From assembly GCF_014192335.1 (NCBI RefSeq), contig NZ_JACHXU010000004.1, forward strand, positions 62,001-126,000: DNA of 64,000 nucleotides, given 5' to 3'. Every line of letters begins with the position of its first letter. The first letter of the stretch is position 1. The stretch is from Aporhodopirellula rubra (GTDB lineage: Bacteria; Planctomycetota; Planctomycetia; Pirellulales; Pirellulaceae). Position numbers and translations under genes: made by a program. The notes beneath the pieces were generated by a model. The model saw only the letters and a list, made by a program, of their open reading frames with translations. It had not been told where the DNA came from and ran no database searches. Shown one piece after another: positions 28,957 through 37,847 of this stretch.

Positions 28957-29508
28957 TTTCCTGTCTCCCGCGTGAACTTTTCAGCGTCTGATTGAATTGT
29001 TTGTTGCCCGCCGAAGCGGTGTCTGAAAGGAATACCGGAGACCGCTCATCGCCTTACAAACGGACCGGGAAAAATTCGGGGTAGAGCGATAGAAACGAGG
29101 CAGTCTGGAGAAAACCGGCCCCATGGGTCGTTTCAGGAAATGGCGTCGGTCTCGAACGAGGTACGTTCGCCAGGACCACTGCACCGTTGAGCGACGGTAG
29201 TTATGGCAGCGATGGAAATGCTTTCGGATTCGTGACATCTCGGGATGGATGGCTCGATTTCTCCGATCCAAAGGCGTCCGCGACCTCCCCCACCGAGAGG
29301 GAAATGGAAGGCATTTGGGCCAAAAAGAATCAATTTGACCTGGATTCGAGATCGCCCATTCCGCTATGCCTTGGGTCGATGCGGGCCCGCAAGGATTGTG
29401 GTGCTGCCGCTCATTCGTTTCCACGCACACCTGTTTGCCTATCTTCACGCACGCCTTTCTCGGCGAACGCGTCGATCGTCAGACAGCCACCGGCAGGGAG
29501 AGACCGCC
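28957..29508. other. Intergenic region upstream of L,D-transpeptidase
   Basis: About 550 bases between the divergent SDR and L,D-transpeptidase genes. Open frames run through it on both strands but are low in recognisable motifs and lack start signals. It carries one copy of a short repeat (29183-29220) whose second copy lies beyond the transpeptidase. I found no RNA gene; RNase P and SRP RNA consensus blocks are absent. Confidence 0.5.
29183..29220 (+). repeat. Intergenic repeat, copy 1
   Basis: 38 bases from ACCGTTGAGCGACGGTAG to GGAAATG match the copy at 31004-31041 without gaps at 31 of 38 positions. Looser similarity extends upstream to about 29158. Both copies have the same orientation and flank the L,D-transpeptidase gene. 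Confidence 0.6.
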
Positions 29509-30843
29509 GTGCAAACGCTGAAGACATCCGCAATTGTTGTTCTCATGATGACCGTGCTGTACAGTGCGTACGTCTCAATGACGACACCGCCAGACCCGTT
29601 ACCGCAAGGAGTCGAATCCCTGTTGGTTGAATCGGGCATGGACAGCCTGCCCGACGACTTCGGCAGCTTCGGTATCGACGACGGCACCCCCACCGCGTTT
29701 GACGACTTCTCGATGTCGGCCCCGGCGAATGAGCCCGATCCGTCACTCGACAATGCGAACGGTCCGTTATCGAGTTTCAACTCGGTCGACCAAACCTTCG
29801 CCGATCTCGAAACGAACCTTGATTCGAGTGACGACCAATTTTCAAACGAATCGTTCCAGATGAGCGATCTCGATACACCGCGCGGCGTCAGCCGACTGCC
29901 CGACGTGGATGAGTCGGCCACCGCGGTCACCATCTCTGCCGACCCTGGTCGCGATTACCCGACCACCGGTGCCGATTTCAGTTTGCCGGATCCCAACGAA
30001 GCGATCCGCATGACCGAGAACAGCGTCACGTCGATTTCCGACTCGCAAACGAGTGCAACCGATTCACTCGGCTACCTCGATGTCCCAAGCACCTCGAGCC
30101 AAACGTCCGCGTTGCCGTCGGCGAAATCAGCCGCATCGGACGTCGCCGCCGCCGGACTCGCCAACGCAATCGCAACAGCGGACCGCCAATTCAATGCAGA
30201 CCGCCGGCGTGAAGCACTCGCGACGCTGAGCCTGTTCTACGAAACACCGAACCTCAGCAGCGACCAGAGAGAACAACTGCTGGTTCGACTCGATCCGCTC
30301 GCACGTGACGTGATCTATTCGCCCGAACACCTGCTCGAAGAACCTCATCGCGTGGGTTCCAACGAAACACTGATGGACATCGCTCAGAAATACGACGTGC
30401 CGTGGCAACTGCTGGCCAACATCAACGGCGTCAGCGACCCGGTCACCGTTCTGCCGGGAACAGATCTGAAAGTTGTGCGTGGCCCTTTCCGAGCAGATGT
30501 TGATTTGGAAAACAAAGAACTCACCTTGTTTTTAGGTGATCTCTACGCCGGACGCTTCCCCGTAGGAATCGGCAACGATCCCGCTCCACGTCCGGGAACG
30601 TACACCATCCAAGAAAAGAAATCGGCCAAGACGTACTACGACATGGCCGGAACGCCGATCCCACCAGGCAGCCCACGCAACCCCTACGGGTCGATGTGGA
30701 TCGACCTCGGTCAAGGCATCAGCCTGCACGGCAGCCCCAAAACGGACAGCGCCACCAACGAAGGCTGTATCAGCATCGCGGGCAACTACTCTCGAGACGT
30801 TTTCGGAATTCTCTCCGAAGGCTCATCGGTCACGATCCGATAA
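29509..30843 (+). CDS. LysM and L,D-transpeptidase (YkuD) domain protein
   Basis: 444 aa from GTG at 29509, chosen for its GGGAG element and because it places a membrane anchor at the start (TSAIVVLMMTVLYSAYVSM); the longer frame to 29245 is Arg/Pro-rich and unlikely. A Ser/Asp-rich linker (about 30-240) leads to a LysM-like domain (HRVGSNETLMDIAQKYDVPW) and a YkuD domain (about 320-444). The likely catalytic Cys is Cys420 in TNEGCISIAG, after ISLHGSPKTDS; the usual form is SHGC(I/V)R, so the flanking residues differ. Such enzymes cross-link peptidoglycan 3-3 or attach proteins to it, consistent with planctomycetes having a peptidoglycan wall. Confidence 0.88.
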   Translation: MQTLKTSAIVVLMMTVLYSAYVSMTTPPDPLPQGVESLLVESGMDSLPDDFGSFGIDDGTPTAFDDFSMSAPANEPDPSLDNANGPLSSFNSVDQTFADLETNLDSSDDQFSNESFQMSDLDTPRGVSRLPDVDESATAVTISADPGRDYPTTGADFSLPDPNEAIRMTENSVTSISDSQTSATDSLGYLDVPSTSSQTSALPSAKSAASDVAAAGLANAIATADRQFNADRRREALATLSLFYETPNLSSDQREQLLVRLDPLARDVIYSPEHLLEEPHRVGSNETLMDIAQKYDVPWQLLANINGVSDPVTVLPGTDLKVVRGPFRADVDLENKELTLFLGDLYAGRFPVGIGNDPAPRPGTYTIQEKKSAKTYYDMAGTPIPPGSPRNPYGSMWIDLGQGISLHGSPKTDSATNEGCISIAGNYSRDVFGILSEGSSVTIR

Positions 30844-30981
30844 CGAGTGGCAGAACAAAACCGCAGCGTGAAGCATTCACTCGCATCACGCGGCGGAACG
30901 AAACATCTCGCGGCTTGGCGGTCGTCGAAGATCTCTGCAAATGAGGTCGGCTCTCGATAGATCGCGGAACTTGCAAATCGC

Positions 30982-31041
30982 GAGGTTCGCGAAACCGCGG
31001 TCCACCGTTTCGCGACGGTAGCTACGGGATCGAAGGAAATG
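30982..31041 (+). repeat. Intergenic repeat, copy 2, containing a 9-bp hairpin
   Basis: Its 3' 38 bases (31004-31041) match copy 1 at 29183-29220. It also contains a perfect inverted repeat, TCGCGAAAC (30987-30995) and GTTTCGCGA (31007-31015), separated by 11 bases that include CGGTCCACCG. No T tract follows, so it is not a simple terminator. Confidence 0.6.
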
Positions 31042-31119
31042 GCCTGGGACGAAGGCATCTTGGGCGGTCCACCGCTGCTGCAACAACTCAAGGGCCATAG
31101 ACGTGCGTCGCAACCGATC

Positions 31120-32823
31120 TTACGTGATGATGTCGCGGCGGTTTTGGACGTAATCCCATAGTACGAATCGATCGAGATCTTTACCGCTGGTGAAGAACAC
31201 TCTACCCCGCGTTGACTGCGCCATTCGATACGCGAATCGAATGTCTTCTTCGCTCTGCGACCAACTCGGGATCAAGAAGATATTGATCGTGATCCCTTCT
31301 TTCTGGCACAACGCCGCCTCACGCATCGTCGCCGCCTCGGTTTGAGGATCGGGCGGATACAACATGTACAACGTTTCGTCCTCGAAGTGCGCCGTGGGCA
31401 ATCCGTCGGTAATCAACACGATTTGCCGATTGGGCGTGTCACAATTGACGAGGTTCTGCCGGGCGAGTTGAAGGGCGTGCTGAATGTTCGTGAAGTGCGG
31501 ATGGATCTGCTGTTCGCTGATCTCGGGATTGCTCATGTCGCACTTCAGTCGAACCCACGGATCGTGAATGGTTACCTGCTTGGGCATGCACTCAATGATC
31601 TCTCCGGGTGAACGGAGTTTTGCGAATGTGTACATCTCGATGAACCGGAGAAAGTCACCGGGGTATTCACTATTGATCAGCCCCTGCAAGGCGAGCGCCA
31701 TGCGTTTGACGTTGATGTACTGCCCGTCGTATCTCATCGAACCGCTCATGTCCATGATGACCGCGGTCGCACACTTGGGGTGGTTGCGGGTTTTATGGAC
31801 GACGATGTCATCACTGTGCAGCCTCAGTGGTCGCTCATCGCCATGGCGGATCAAGGCGTTGATGATCGTTTGAGGCAGGTCGAGATTGGCGACGCTGTCT
31901 CCAAATTCGTATGGCTTGGTTTGCTGCAATTCGACAGCCCCCTCTCCGACGACATCACCTTCGTGCCGTCCGCTGCGTGAGGGCGCCAGTTCGCTGAAGA
32001 TTCGTTCGAGCAATCGCCCCTGGAAGATTTTGTACGCTTGCGGGGTCAGGTTGAAACCTTTGCCATCAGCCCGACGCTCGAGACCTTGACGCTCGGCTTG
32101 CTCTCGCAGCAGGTTTTCGACCTGAGTACGCATCTCTTCGAGTTGCTGCATGTCTCCGGGCTGCGCGAACTCGGACAGCAAATCCATGTCGATAATCCCG
32201 ATCTGAGCGGTTTTCTCCGCTTGATCGAGTTGTTCGAGCAGTTCGTCGATTTTCTCGAGTTCCTCTTTGATCTCGAGAGCCTGCGGCACCGTCATCGATT
32301 CATTACCGGTGAATTCGTACTTCGTCGACAACTCTTCGATATTGTGCTTGTCACTCATCGCGGCACCGGTCGCGAGCAGGTCACGCGCCAGGTCGCTGTT
32401 ATCGTCGCCGGTTTGATACCACAACCGTTCGATCATGAACGGCTGTTCTTGATTGACCGCGGTGCGAAACAATTTCTCCATCTTTGCCGGCGGGCGTACG
32501 CGGCCAGCGGCCTTCTGAAACGCTTTGCGTGCCTTCTTATTGACGCCCCGAGTTTCGTAGGTCTCGAGAATTTTGCGTTTGCGTTCTTCGAGCAACGCCC
32601 GCAGAAAATCGATACTCGGCCCCAGCCCGGCGATTTGAGACGGATCCAACCGAACCGCGTTGGCGAGTTCCTCATCGGTCAACTGACGAAAATTCCCGTA
32701 CATCATCGCCTGCTCGAACGCGGGCGTGACGAGATCCGGCGGCGCCTGCGTCGGTGGCGGGAACGCGGTGGGGTCGTACTTTTGATAGGCGTGAATCACG
32801 CCCCCGATCCGATGGGAAGTCAT
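31120..32823 (-). CDS. VWA domain protein with long helical N-terminus
   Basis: 567 aa from ATG at 32823 (MTSHRIGG); a TTG two codons upstream is possible. The C-terminal VWA domain (about 350-560) has a complete metal-ion-dependent adhesion site: DMSGSM (358-363) and the later motif VLITDGLPTA. The N-terminal 300 residues are charged and helical (IKEELEKIDELLEQLDQAEK), with no signal peptide, so the protein is cytoplasmic. It resembles VWA partners of MoxR-type or Mg-chelatase-type AAA ATPases (CoxE/YehP-like), but no such ATPase is adjacent. It may act with one encoded elsewhere. The next gene upstream on the same strand is the TatD-like hydrolase, with its stop about 150 bases before this start. 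Confidence 0.85.
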   Translation of the reverse strand: MTSHRIGGVIHAYQKYDPTAFPPPTQAPPDLVTPAFEQAMMYGNFRQLTDEELANAVRLDPSQIAGLGPSIDFLRALLEERKRKILETYETRGVNKKARKAFQKAAGRVRPPAKMEKLFRTAVNQEQPFMIERLWYQTGDDNSDLARDLLATGAAMSDKHNIEELSTKYEFTGNESMTVPQALEIKEELEKIDELLEQLDQAEKTAQIGIIDMDLLSEFAQPGDMQQLEEMRTQVENLLREQAERQGLERRADGKGFNLTPQAYKIFQGRLLERIFSELAPSRSGRHEGDVVGEGAVELQQTKPYEFGDSVANLDLPQTIINALIRHGDERPLRLHSDDIVVHKTRNHPKCATAVIMDMSGSMRYDGQYINVKRMALALQGLINSEYPGDFLRFIEMYTFAKLRSPGEIIECMPKQVTIHDPWVRLKCDMSNPEISEQQIHPHFTNIQHALQLARQNLVNCDTPNRQIVLITDGLPTAHFEDETLYMLYPPDPQTEAATMREAALCQKEGITINIFLIPSWSQSEEDIRFAYRMAQSTRGRVFFTSGKDLDRFVLWDYVQNRRDIIT

Positions 32824-32975
32824 CAGCAATTTCTGCAGAGTGTTGAGAGCCAGCGATCACGGGTCCGAGATCGCACAGGGAATCATATCACTCGGCAAAG
32901 CCACCCAATCGCGACATGCTGCCGGATTCCGAAAACGACGTCGGGACCGCGACCGGCAGCGATGGTTGCACTGTT

Positions 32976-33785
32976 CTATCGAACCGGTGCTGCGAATTTT
33001 CCGCTCTTCGCGAAAAACTCGCTCGGATTGTCGTGCACGACGCGCCGGATCAACGACTCATCACAACCCCGGCGACGCATTTGATAGATGAGGTCCGGCA
33101 CAGCCGTCGGCTTGCTCACCCCCCAATCACCCGCCGAGTTGGCGAGCAACCGTTCACCGCCGAATCGTTCGATCATGTCGGCCGCACGATCGGGCGTGCA
33201 TTTGGTAACGGGGTACAACGTCATGCCGGCCCAAAAACCACGGTCGAGCACTTCGCCGATCGTGTGCTCCTCGACGTGATCGACTAACACCCGATCGGGA
33301 TTGATTCGCGAATCGTCACACAACATGTCCAGAATCATCCGCGTTCCCTGGTACTTGTCCTCCAGGTGCGGCGTGTGAATCAAAATCAACTGATCGTGCT
33401 CGATCGCCAGATCAAGGTGCTCGAGGAAGACGGTCGCCTCGTTCTTCGTGTTTTTATTGAGACCGATTTCGCCGATCCCCAGAACGCCTGGTCGATCGAG
33501 AAATTCCGGAATCATCGCGATCACTTCACGCGACAACGACACGTTCTCGGCTTCTTTGGCGTTGATGCAGAGCCAACAATGATGTTGGATTCCGAACTGG
33601 GCGGCCCGTTTGGGTTCGACAGCGGTGAGTTGTTCGAAGTAGTCGCGAAATCCGTCGGCGCTGCCACGATCAAATCCAGCCCAGAACGCCGGTTCGCTAA
33701 TCGCGACGCATCCCATTCTCGCGAGCGTCTCATAATCATCCGTCGTCCGGCTGACCATGTGCAGGTGCGGGTCAATGAAATCCAT
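32976..33785 (-). CDS. TatD-family metal-dependent hydrolase, EboC-like
   Basis: 269 aa from the ATG at 33785, which gives the family start MDFIDPHLHMVSRTTDDYE; upstream codons in the frame are not conserved-looking. Metal ligands of the TIM-barrel hydrolase are visible: HLH near the N-terminus, Glu in GIGEIGLN, His in LIHTPHLED, His in VDHVEEHT and Asp in ANSAGDWG. The pattern TTDDYETLARMGCVAISEPA and FGIQHHCWLCINAKEAEN recalls EboC, the TatD-like member of the ebo cluster of unknown metabolite function in cyanobacteria and other bacteria. No other ebo genes are present nearby. It follows the 103-aa gene by 4 bases and is probably co-transcribed with clpS. Confidence 0.8.
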   Translation of the reverse strand: MDFIDPHLHMVSRTTDDYETLARMGCVAISEPAFWAGFDRGSADGFRDYFEQLTAVEPKRAAQFGIQHHCWLCINAKEAENVSLSREVIAMIPEFLDRPGVLGIGEIGLNKNTKNEATVFLEHLDLAIEHDQLILIHTPHLEDKYQGTRMILDMLCDDSRINPDRVLVDHVEEHTIGEVLDRGFWAGMTLYPVTKCTPDRAADMIERFGGERLLANSAGDWGVSKPTAVPDLIYQMRRRGCDESLIRRVVHDNPSEFFAKSGKFAAPVR

Positions 33786-33789
33786 CGCT

Positions 33790-34101
33790 TCAGCTTTCTC
33801 GTGATTGGGGGGCGGAGTTCGATGCGTGTTCGGGCAGCAATCCGAACGTGGCCCGCCAATCGGGGTCATACTCACGCGAGAACAACTGTTGAATCTGTTC
33901 AGCACGATCGGCCGAATCGGTTAACAGAATGTTGATCGCTTGGGTGAGTTGCTCGCGACGTTTCGCAGCATCACCCGGCAAACGCCCTCCCTCGCCATTG
34001 GCTCGATCGATGCGGTCGAGGATCGCCGCAACCTCGAGCAGTTTGGCCCGCGTCTCGAGATAGGATTCATCTAAAATGGTTTCTGCGCTGCGAGACTTCA
34101 T
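33790..34101 (-). CDS. Small helical protein of unknown function between clpS and the TatD-like gene
   Basis: 103 aa, no signal peptide or membrane helix. It is almost entirely predicted helix (LETRAKLLEVAAILDRIDRA, EQLTQAINILLTDSADRAEQ) and ends in a short Ser-rich tail. The gene starts 9 bases after clpS and ends 4 bases before the TatD-like ATG, so all three form one operon. I do not recognise the family. The tight packing suggests it serves the same process as the TatD/EboC-like protein. Confidence 0.75.
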   Translation of the reverse strand: MKSRSAETILDESYLETRAKLLEVAAILDRIDRANGEGGRLPGDAAKRREQLTQAINILLTDSADRAEQIQQLFSREYDPDWRATFGLLPEHASNSAPQSRES

Positions 34102-34110
34102 ATCTGCGAA

Positions 34111-34479
34111 TTAACCTTCGGCCGGTTCAATCGTGGCGGACATGCTGCCTTTGCATCGCGGCAGCAGTTCGTCTTTTCCGAACGCGTGAATTTGATCGCG
34201 TTTGAGTTCGGCGAGTTCGAGGGTGGTGGTCATGCAGATCGCACGACCGCTGGAGTCGACTTCTTTGGCAACCTGAAAGCCCTTCTCGATCGGCATTCGG
34301 AACAGACGTTTCATCATCATAATGACGTAATCGAAACTGTGGTCGGTGTCGTCCCAAAGAATGACGTGATACGGCGGTTGTCGTTTCGGTTTTGTGCCTT
34401 GACGCTGGTCGTGCTGGGTTTCCGGTTCGGCAACGGCAACGGCGACGACTTCGTCAAACATGCTCTCTTCGTTGGACAT
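34111..34479 (-). CDS. clpS: ATP-dependent Clp protease adaptor ClpS
   Basis: 122 aa from ATG at 34479, with AGGA five bases upstream; the longer open frame to 34560 is not ClpS-like. The core begins PPYHVILWDDTDHSFDYVIM, which carries the ClpS features: the N-degron pocket residues around the Asp-Asp and the helix MMMKRLFRMP. ClpS delivers N-end rule substrates to ClpAP. The Asn-Asp of the E. coli pocket (NDDYTP) is replaced by DDTDHS, as in other ClpS/ClpF-like relatives; binding specificity may differ. First gene of a three-gene operon; two clpP genes lie 4.5 kb away on the other strand. Confidence 0.88.
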   Translation of the reverse strand: MSNEESMFDEVVAVAVAEPETQHDQRQGTKPKRQPPYHVILWDDTDHSFDYVIMMMKRLFRMPIEKGFQVAKEVDSSGRAICMTTTLELAELKRDQIHAFGKDELLPRCKGSMSATIEPAEG

Positions 34480-34764
34480 GGTTCCTGGAGTTCTCCTGAT
34501 CGGTTCGCTGCAGATGAGTAAATTCTCAGTGCGAACGGCTTCCTGTTTGATGCGGTTCACGATTGTTCCGCAAAAACGTTATTGTAGCCGCGAGACGATT
34601 ACACCTGTTAGACCTGAAGTATTGATTTTTCCGAAGGTTGCACAGGCGGTCCTGGCACGTTTCGCCCAACCCGCAGGGGTTAACGGCGTCACAATTCCCC
34701 TCGTTGGGACAATCGTTTTGACACTCAATGTTGGCCAAAATCTCTCCCCATTCGAAACACGCTC

Positions 34765-36168
34765 ATGACCAATCCCGCCATCTCGCTGCCCGATGAATTT
34801 GTCGATTTCCTGACTCAGAATGCCGGACGTTTCGAGGAGGAACTGATTCAGTGGCTGCGGATCGCGAGCATCAGCAGTGACTCGTCCGCTAAAGAAGATG
34901 TTCACAAGGCCGCCCAATGGGTCAAGAATAAGTTTGAGGCCGCGGGCCTGAAAACCGAATCGATCCCGACGGCCGGGTTTCCGCTGATTTACGCCGAAAC
35001 ACCACTCCCCGAACCGGTCGACGGAAAAACCCCGCCGGTCGCACTGGTATATGGACACTATGACGTTCAACCGCCCGAACCGTTGGATTTGTGGACGAGT
35101 CCCCCGTTCGAGCCGGTCATTCGCGACGGCAAGATATTTGCCCGCGGTGCGACCGATGACAAAGGCCAAGTCCTCACCCATGTACTCGCCGTTTGCGAAT
35201 GGATCGGCAGTGGACGCACCCTTCCAGTGCAAATCAAGTTTTTGATTGAAGGCGAAGAAGAGGTCGGCAGTGCGAACCTCGAAGAACACCTGCCGCGGCT
35301 TTCCGAAACGCTCGCCTGCGACGTCGTCGTGGTCAGCGACAGCAGCCAGTACGGCCCTGGACGCCCCGCGATCACGTGCGGCCTGCGAGGTATCGCGACG
35401 TATGAACTCTTCGTCGACGGACCGAGCCATGACCTGCACAGCGGCTCATTCGGAGGAGCCGTCATGAACCCGGCGATCGCACTTTGCCAGATGCTTTCGA
35501 GCATGATCGAACCGGACGGACGCATCGCCGTCGAAGGCTTCTACGATGACGTTTTGCCGATCCCCGAAATCGAACGAGAAGCGTGGAAACAACTCGGCAG
35601 CGACGATGAAGAGTTCGCCCGCAGTGTCGGAGCCAACGCACTCGCCGGGGAACCGGGATACACGACCGACGAACGCCGATGGGCGCGGCCGTCGTTCGAT
35701 ATCAACGGGCTCACCTCAGGACACCAAGGCGAAGGAGTGAAGACGGTATTGCCCGCGAAAGCGTCGGCGAAATTCAGCCACCGCCTGGTCCCCAACCAAG
35801 ATCCTATCGCGATCACGCAAAAACTCCGTGATCACTTCACTCGGCACTGCCCGACGGGCGTGAAGTTTGAACTCAAACCCGATCACGGCGCCGGTGCGAT
35901 GCTCGCCGATGCAACCAGTCCGTACACCCGAGCCGCAGTCACCGCGGTGGAAACCGCCTTCGGCGTGGCCCCCGTGATGATTCGCGAAGGCGGCTCAATC
36001 CCCATCCTCGCTCGTTTCCAAGAAGTGCTCGAGTGCGACGTGCTGCTGCTGGGATGGGGTCAGAACGACGATGCCGCCCACAGCCCGAACGAAAAGTTCT
36101 CGCTCGAAGACTTCCATCGTGGCATCCACGCGTCGGCCGCACTCTGGCAAGAGATGGGACGAGTCTAA
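34765..36168 (+). CDS. M20-family dipeptidase/metallopeptidase
   Basis: 467 aa, typical for M20 (CNDP/PepV-like) peptidases. Metal-binding motifs are GHYDVQP, ARGATDDKG and IEGEEEVGS, the last with the catalytic Glu-Glu pair; further ligands lie in VSDSSQY and toward the C-terminus (GWGQNDDAAHSPNE). The dimerisation domain includes the segment PSHDLHSGSFGGAV. No signal peptide, so a cytoplasmic dinuclear zinc dipeptidase acting on peptides. It is divergent from clpS and sits alone. A small hairpin lies 13 bases downstream. Confidence 0.93.
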   Translation: MTNPAISLPDEFVDFLTQNAGRFEEELIQWLRIASISSDSSAKEDVHKAAQWVKNKFEAAGLKTESIPTAGFPLIYAETPLPEPVDGKTPPVALVYGHYDVQPPEPLDLWTSPPFEPVIRDGKIFARGATDDKGQVLTHVLAVCEWIGSGRTLPVQIKFLIEGEEEVGSANLEEHLPRLSETLACDVVVVSDSSQYGPGRPAITCGLRGIATYELFVDGPSHDLHSGSFGGAVMNPAIALCQMLSSMIEPDGRIAVEGFYDDVLPIPEIEREAWKQLGSDDEEFARSVGANALAGEPGYTTDERRWARPSFDINGLTSGHQGEGVKTVLPAKASAKFSHRLVPNQDPIAITQKLRDHFTRHCPTGVKFELKPDHGAGAMLADATSPYTRAAVTAVETAFGVAPVMIREGGSIPILARFQEVLECDVLLLGWGQNDDAAHSPNEKFSLEDFHRGIHASAALWQEMGRV

Positions 36169-36180
36169 ACTCGCCAATCC

Positions 36181-36207
36181 GATTGCCCCAACTTTGGCAT
36201 GGCAATC
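36181..36207 (+). promoter_or_regulatory. Hairpin after the M20 peptidase
   Basis: A perfect 7-bp stem GATTGCC (36181-36187) with GGCAATC (36201-36207); the loop can add a CCAA/TTGG inner stem. No T tract follows, so it may be a weak terminator or an mRNA-end stabiliser. Confidence 0.35.
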
Positions 36208-36343
36208 GCTTCCTGACTTCGATCGTTGCGTCAGCGTTTCGATCGCGAACCATTTGCGGTTCGCGGTCGATGCCTCGACGCCTAATAGTTCTGAACGCCA
36301 ACCAACCACGTTGGCTCAATAACGATCGAAAGAAGGAAACCTA

Positions 36344-36910
36344 ATGAGCAAGAACAAACTCGATAACAAAACGATTGCATTTCTCGTCACCGACGGGTTC
36401 GAACAAGTCGAATTAACGAAACCCTGGGACGCGATCAAGAAAGCCGGCGCGACCGTGCATCTCGTCTCGATCAAATCCGGCAAAGTCCAGGGTGTTCACC
36501 ACGAGAAACAAGGCGACCAATTCGATGTCGATAAAGTGGTCGGTGACGTCAGCGCATCTGACTACGACGGACTCGTCTTACCCGGCGGTGTCTTCAACCC
36601 CGACGCGTTGCGGGTCAACGACGAAGCAGTCGACTTCGTGCGTGACTTCTTCAAACAACACAAACCCGTTGCCGCAATCTGTCACGGACCGTGGACGCTG
36701 ATCGAAGCCGGTGTGGTCGATGGCCGACGCGTCACGTCGTGGCCGAGCCTCAAGACCGACCTGACCAACGCCGGAGCCAACTGGGTCGACGAAGAGTGCG
36801 TCTGCGATGAGGGTCTCGTCACCAGTCGTAACCCGGACGACTTGCCCGCGTTCTGTGACAAGGCGATCGAAGAATTCGCCGAAGGCAAACACGCGAAACA
36901 AACGGTGTAA
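36344..36910 (+). CDS. DJ-1/PfpI-family protein
   Basis: 188 aa, typical length. Family marks are TIAFLVTDGFEQVEL at the N-terminus (Glu of the catalytic set), YDGLVLPGG and the nucleophile elbow AAICHGPW with Cys113. The Glu/Cys/His arrangement is that of PfpI-type proteins (glyoxalase III-like, stress response), annotated as intracellular proteases or general stress protein 18. AAGGAAA upstream of the ATG supports the start. Monocistronic, with a weak hairpin terminator downstream. Confidence 0.92.
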   Translation: MSKNKLDNKTIAFLVTDGFEQVELTKPWDAIKKAGATVHLVSIKSGKVQGVHHEKQGDQFDVDKVVGDVSASDYDGLVLPGGVFNPDALRVNDEAVDFVRDFFKQHKPVAAICHGPWTLIEAGVVDGRRVTSWPSLKTDLTNAGANWVDEECVCDEGLVTSRNPDDLPAFCDKAIEEFAEGKHAKQTV

Positions 36911-36948
36911 AGCAGCGGTGCGAGAGAATACCGTGTTAACCAATCCTG

Positions 36949-36989
36949 CGGCCGCGCGGCGTCTGAGTCGAGCGGCCGTGAGGCTTTTT
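36949..36989 (+). terminator. Possible terminator after the PfpI gene
   Basis: A 7-bp stem CGGCCGC (36949-36955) pairs with GCGGCCG (36972-36978) across a 16-base loop, followed by GAGGCTTTTT. The large loop makes it a moderate candidate only. Confidence 0.4.
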
Positions 36990-37145
36990 ACCGGACTGAC
37001 AATTAACCGTCTCGTCGGGCAAATCCCACGTTTGATCGCTTCAGCACGACAGCGATCTACGTCGCTGCTGCGTCGTCTTTTTACGCAGTCAGTCCCCCGG
37101 ACGTAGCCGAACCGCTACGATACAGCCAGGAGACATTCAACACAG

Positions 37146-37796
37146 ATGAACAAGTCGATTTGGCCGCGTGGCGAAAACACCGAGGTCCTTATCCAGGCAG
37201 CCCGCGATGGCGACCCGGATGCGGTCAACCGATTGCTAGATCGGCACCGTGAGGGCGTTCGACGCCTCGTGGAAATGCGGCTCGATCGCAAAGTCCAGCA
37301 ACGCGTCGACGTCAGCGACGTTGTTCAGGAAGTGCTCGTCGAAGCGAGCGGCCGGCTCGACAAGTATCTCGACGACCCGGTGATGGCGTTTCACCTATGG
37401 CTACGGCAAATCGCCTGGGACCAGATCATCGACACGTACCGGCGTCATCGCGTCAGTGCGAAACGAAACATGGACCGCGAACAGCCCATGCATTCGGGCG
37501 GACGCGGCGGCGTGGATGAATCCTCGGTCGACCTCGCGATCCAGCTCTGTGACCCCGCGATGACTCCCGCCGCGGTCGCGACCCAGCGAGAAATCGCCGG
37601 GCGTGTTGAGTCCGCGATCGACCGCCTCGACGACGCCGACCGCGAGGTGATTTGGATGCGTCACTACGAGCATCTAACGAACCTCGAAATTGCCGAGGCA
37701 CTCGGCCTGCAACCGCCCGCCGCTAGCATGCGATACCTCCGAGCGATGCGGCGTCTGCGAATCCTGCTCGAACAGGAAGACGAATCGCTCTCCTGA
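37146..37796 (+). CDS. ECF-like RNA polymerase sigma factor (second in window)
   Basis: 216 aa. Region 2 is RVDVSDVVQEVLVEASGRLD followed by FHLWLRQIAWDQIIDTYRRH, region 4 is HLTNLEIAEALGLQPPAASM with the helix-turn-helix, and a linker of about 50 residues separates them. AGGAGA lies 12 bases before the ATG. No anti-sigma or kinase gene is adjacent: the next gene is a convergent SGNH hydrolase. It belongs to the planctomycete/verrucomicrobial type of short sigma factor, and what activates it cannot be read from here. Confidence 0.9.
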   Translation: MNKSIWPRGENTEVLIQAARDGDPDAVNRLLDRHREGVRRLVEMRLDRKVQQRVDVSDVVQEVLVEASGRLDKYLDDPVMAFHLWLRQIAWDQIIDTYRRHRVSAKRNMDREQPMHSGGRGGVDESSVDLAIQLCDPAMTPAAVATQREIAGRVESAIDRLDDADREVIWMRHYEHLTNLEIAEALGLQPPAASMRYLRAMRRLRILLEQEDESLS

Positions 37797-37847
37797 ATCT
37801 CGGCAGGTTTCACGTTCGATGCCGCACCAACCAAATCGACTGGCTCA

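Noticed and set aside
28957-29508. Possible RNase P or SRP RNA gene
   Set aside because: Conserved RNA blocks (for example GAGGAAAGTCC or GGAAGGAAGCAG-like) were not found.
32038-33084. 348-aa open frame opposite the VWA gene
   Set aside because: Shadow frame crossing two genes, no motif.
34579-35439. 286-aa open frame opposite the M20 peptidase
   Set aside because: Shadow of M20 codons, no motif.
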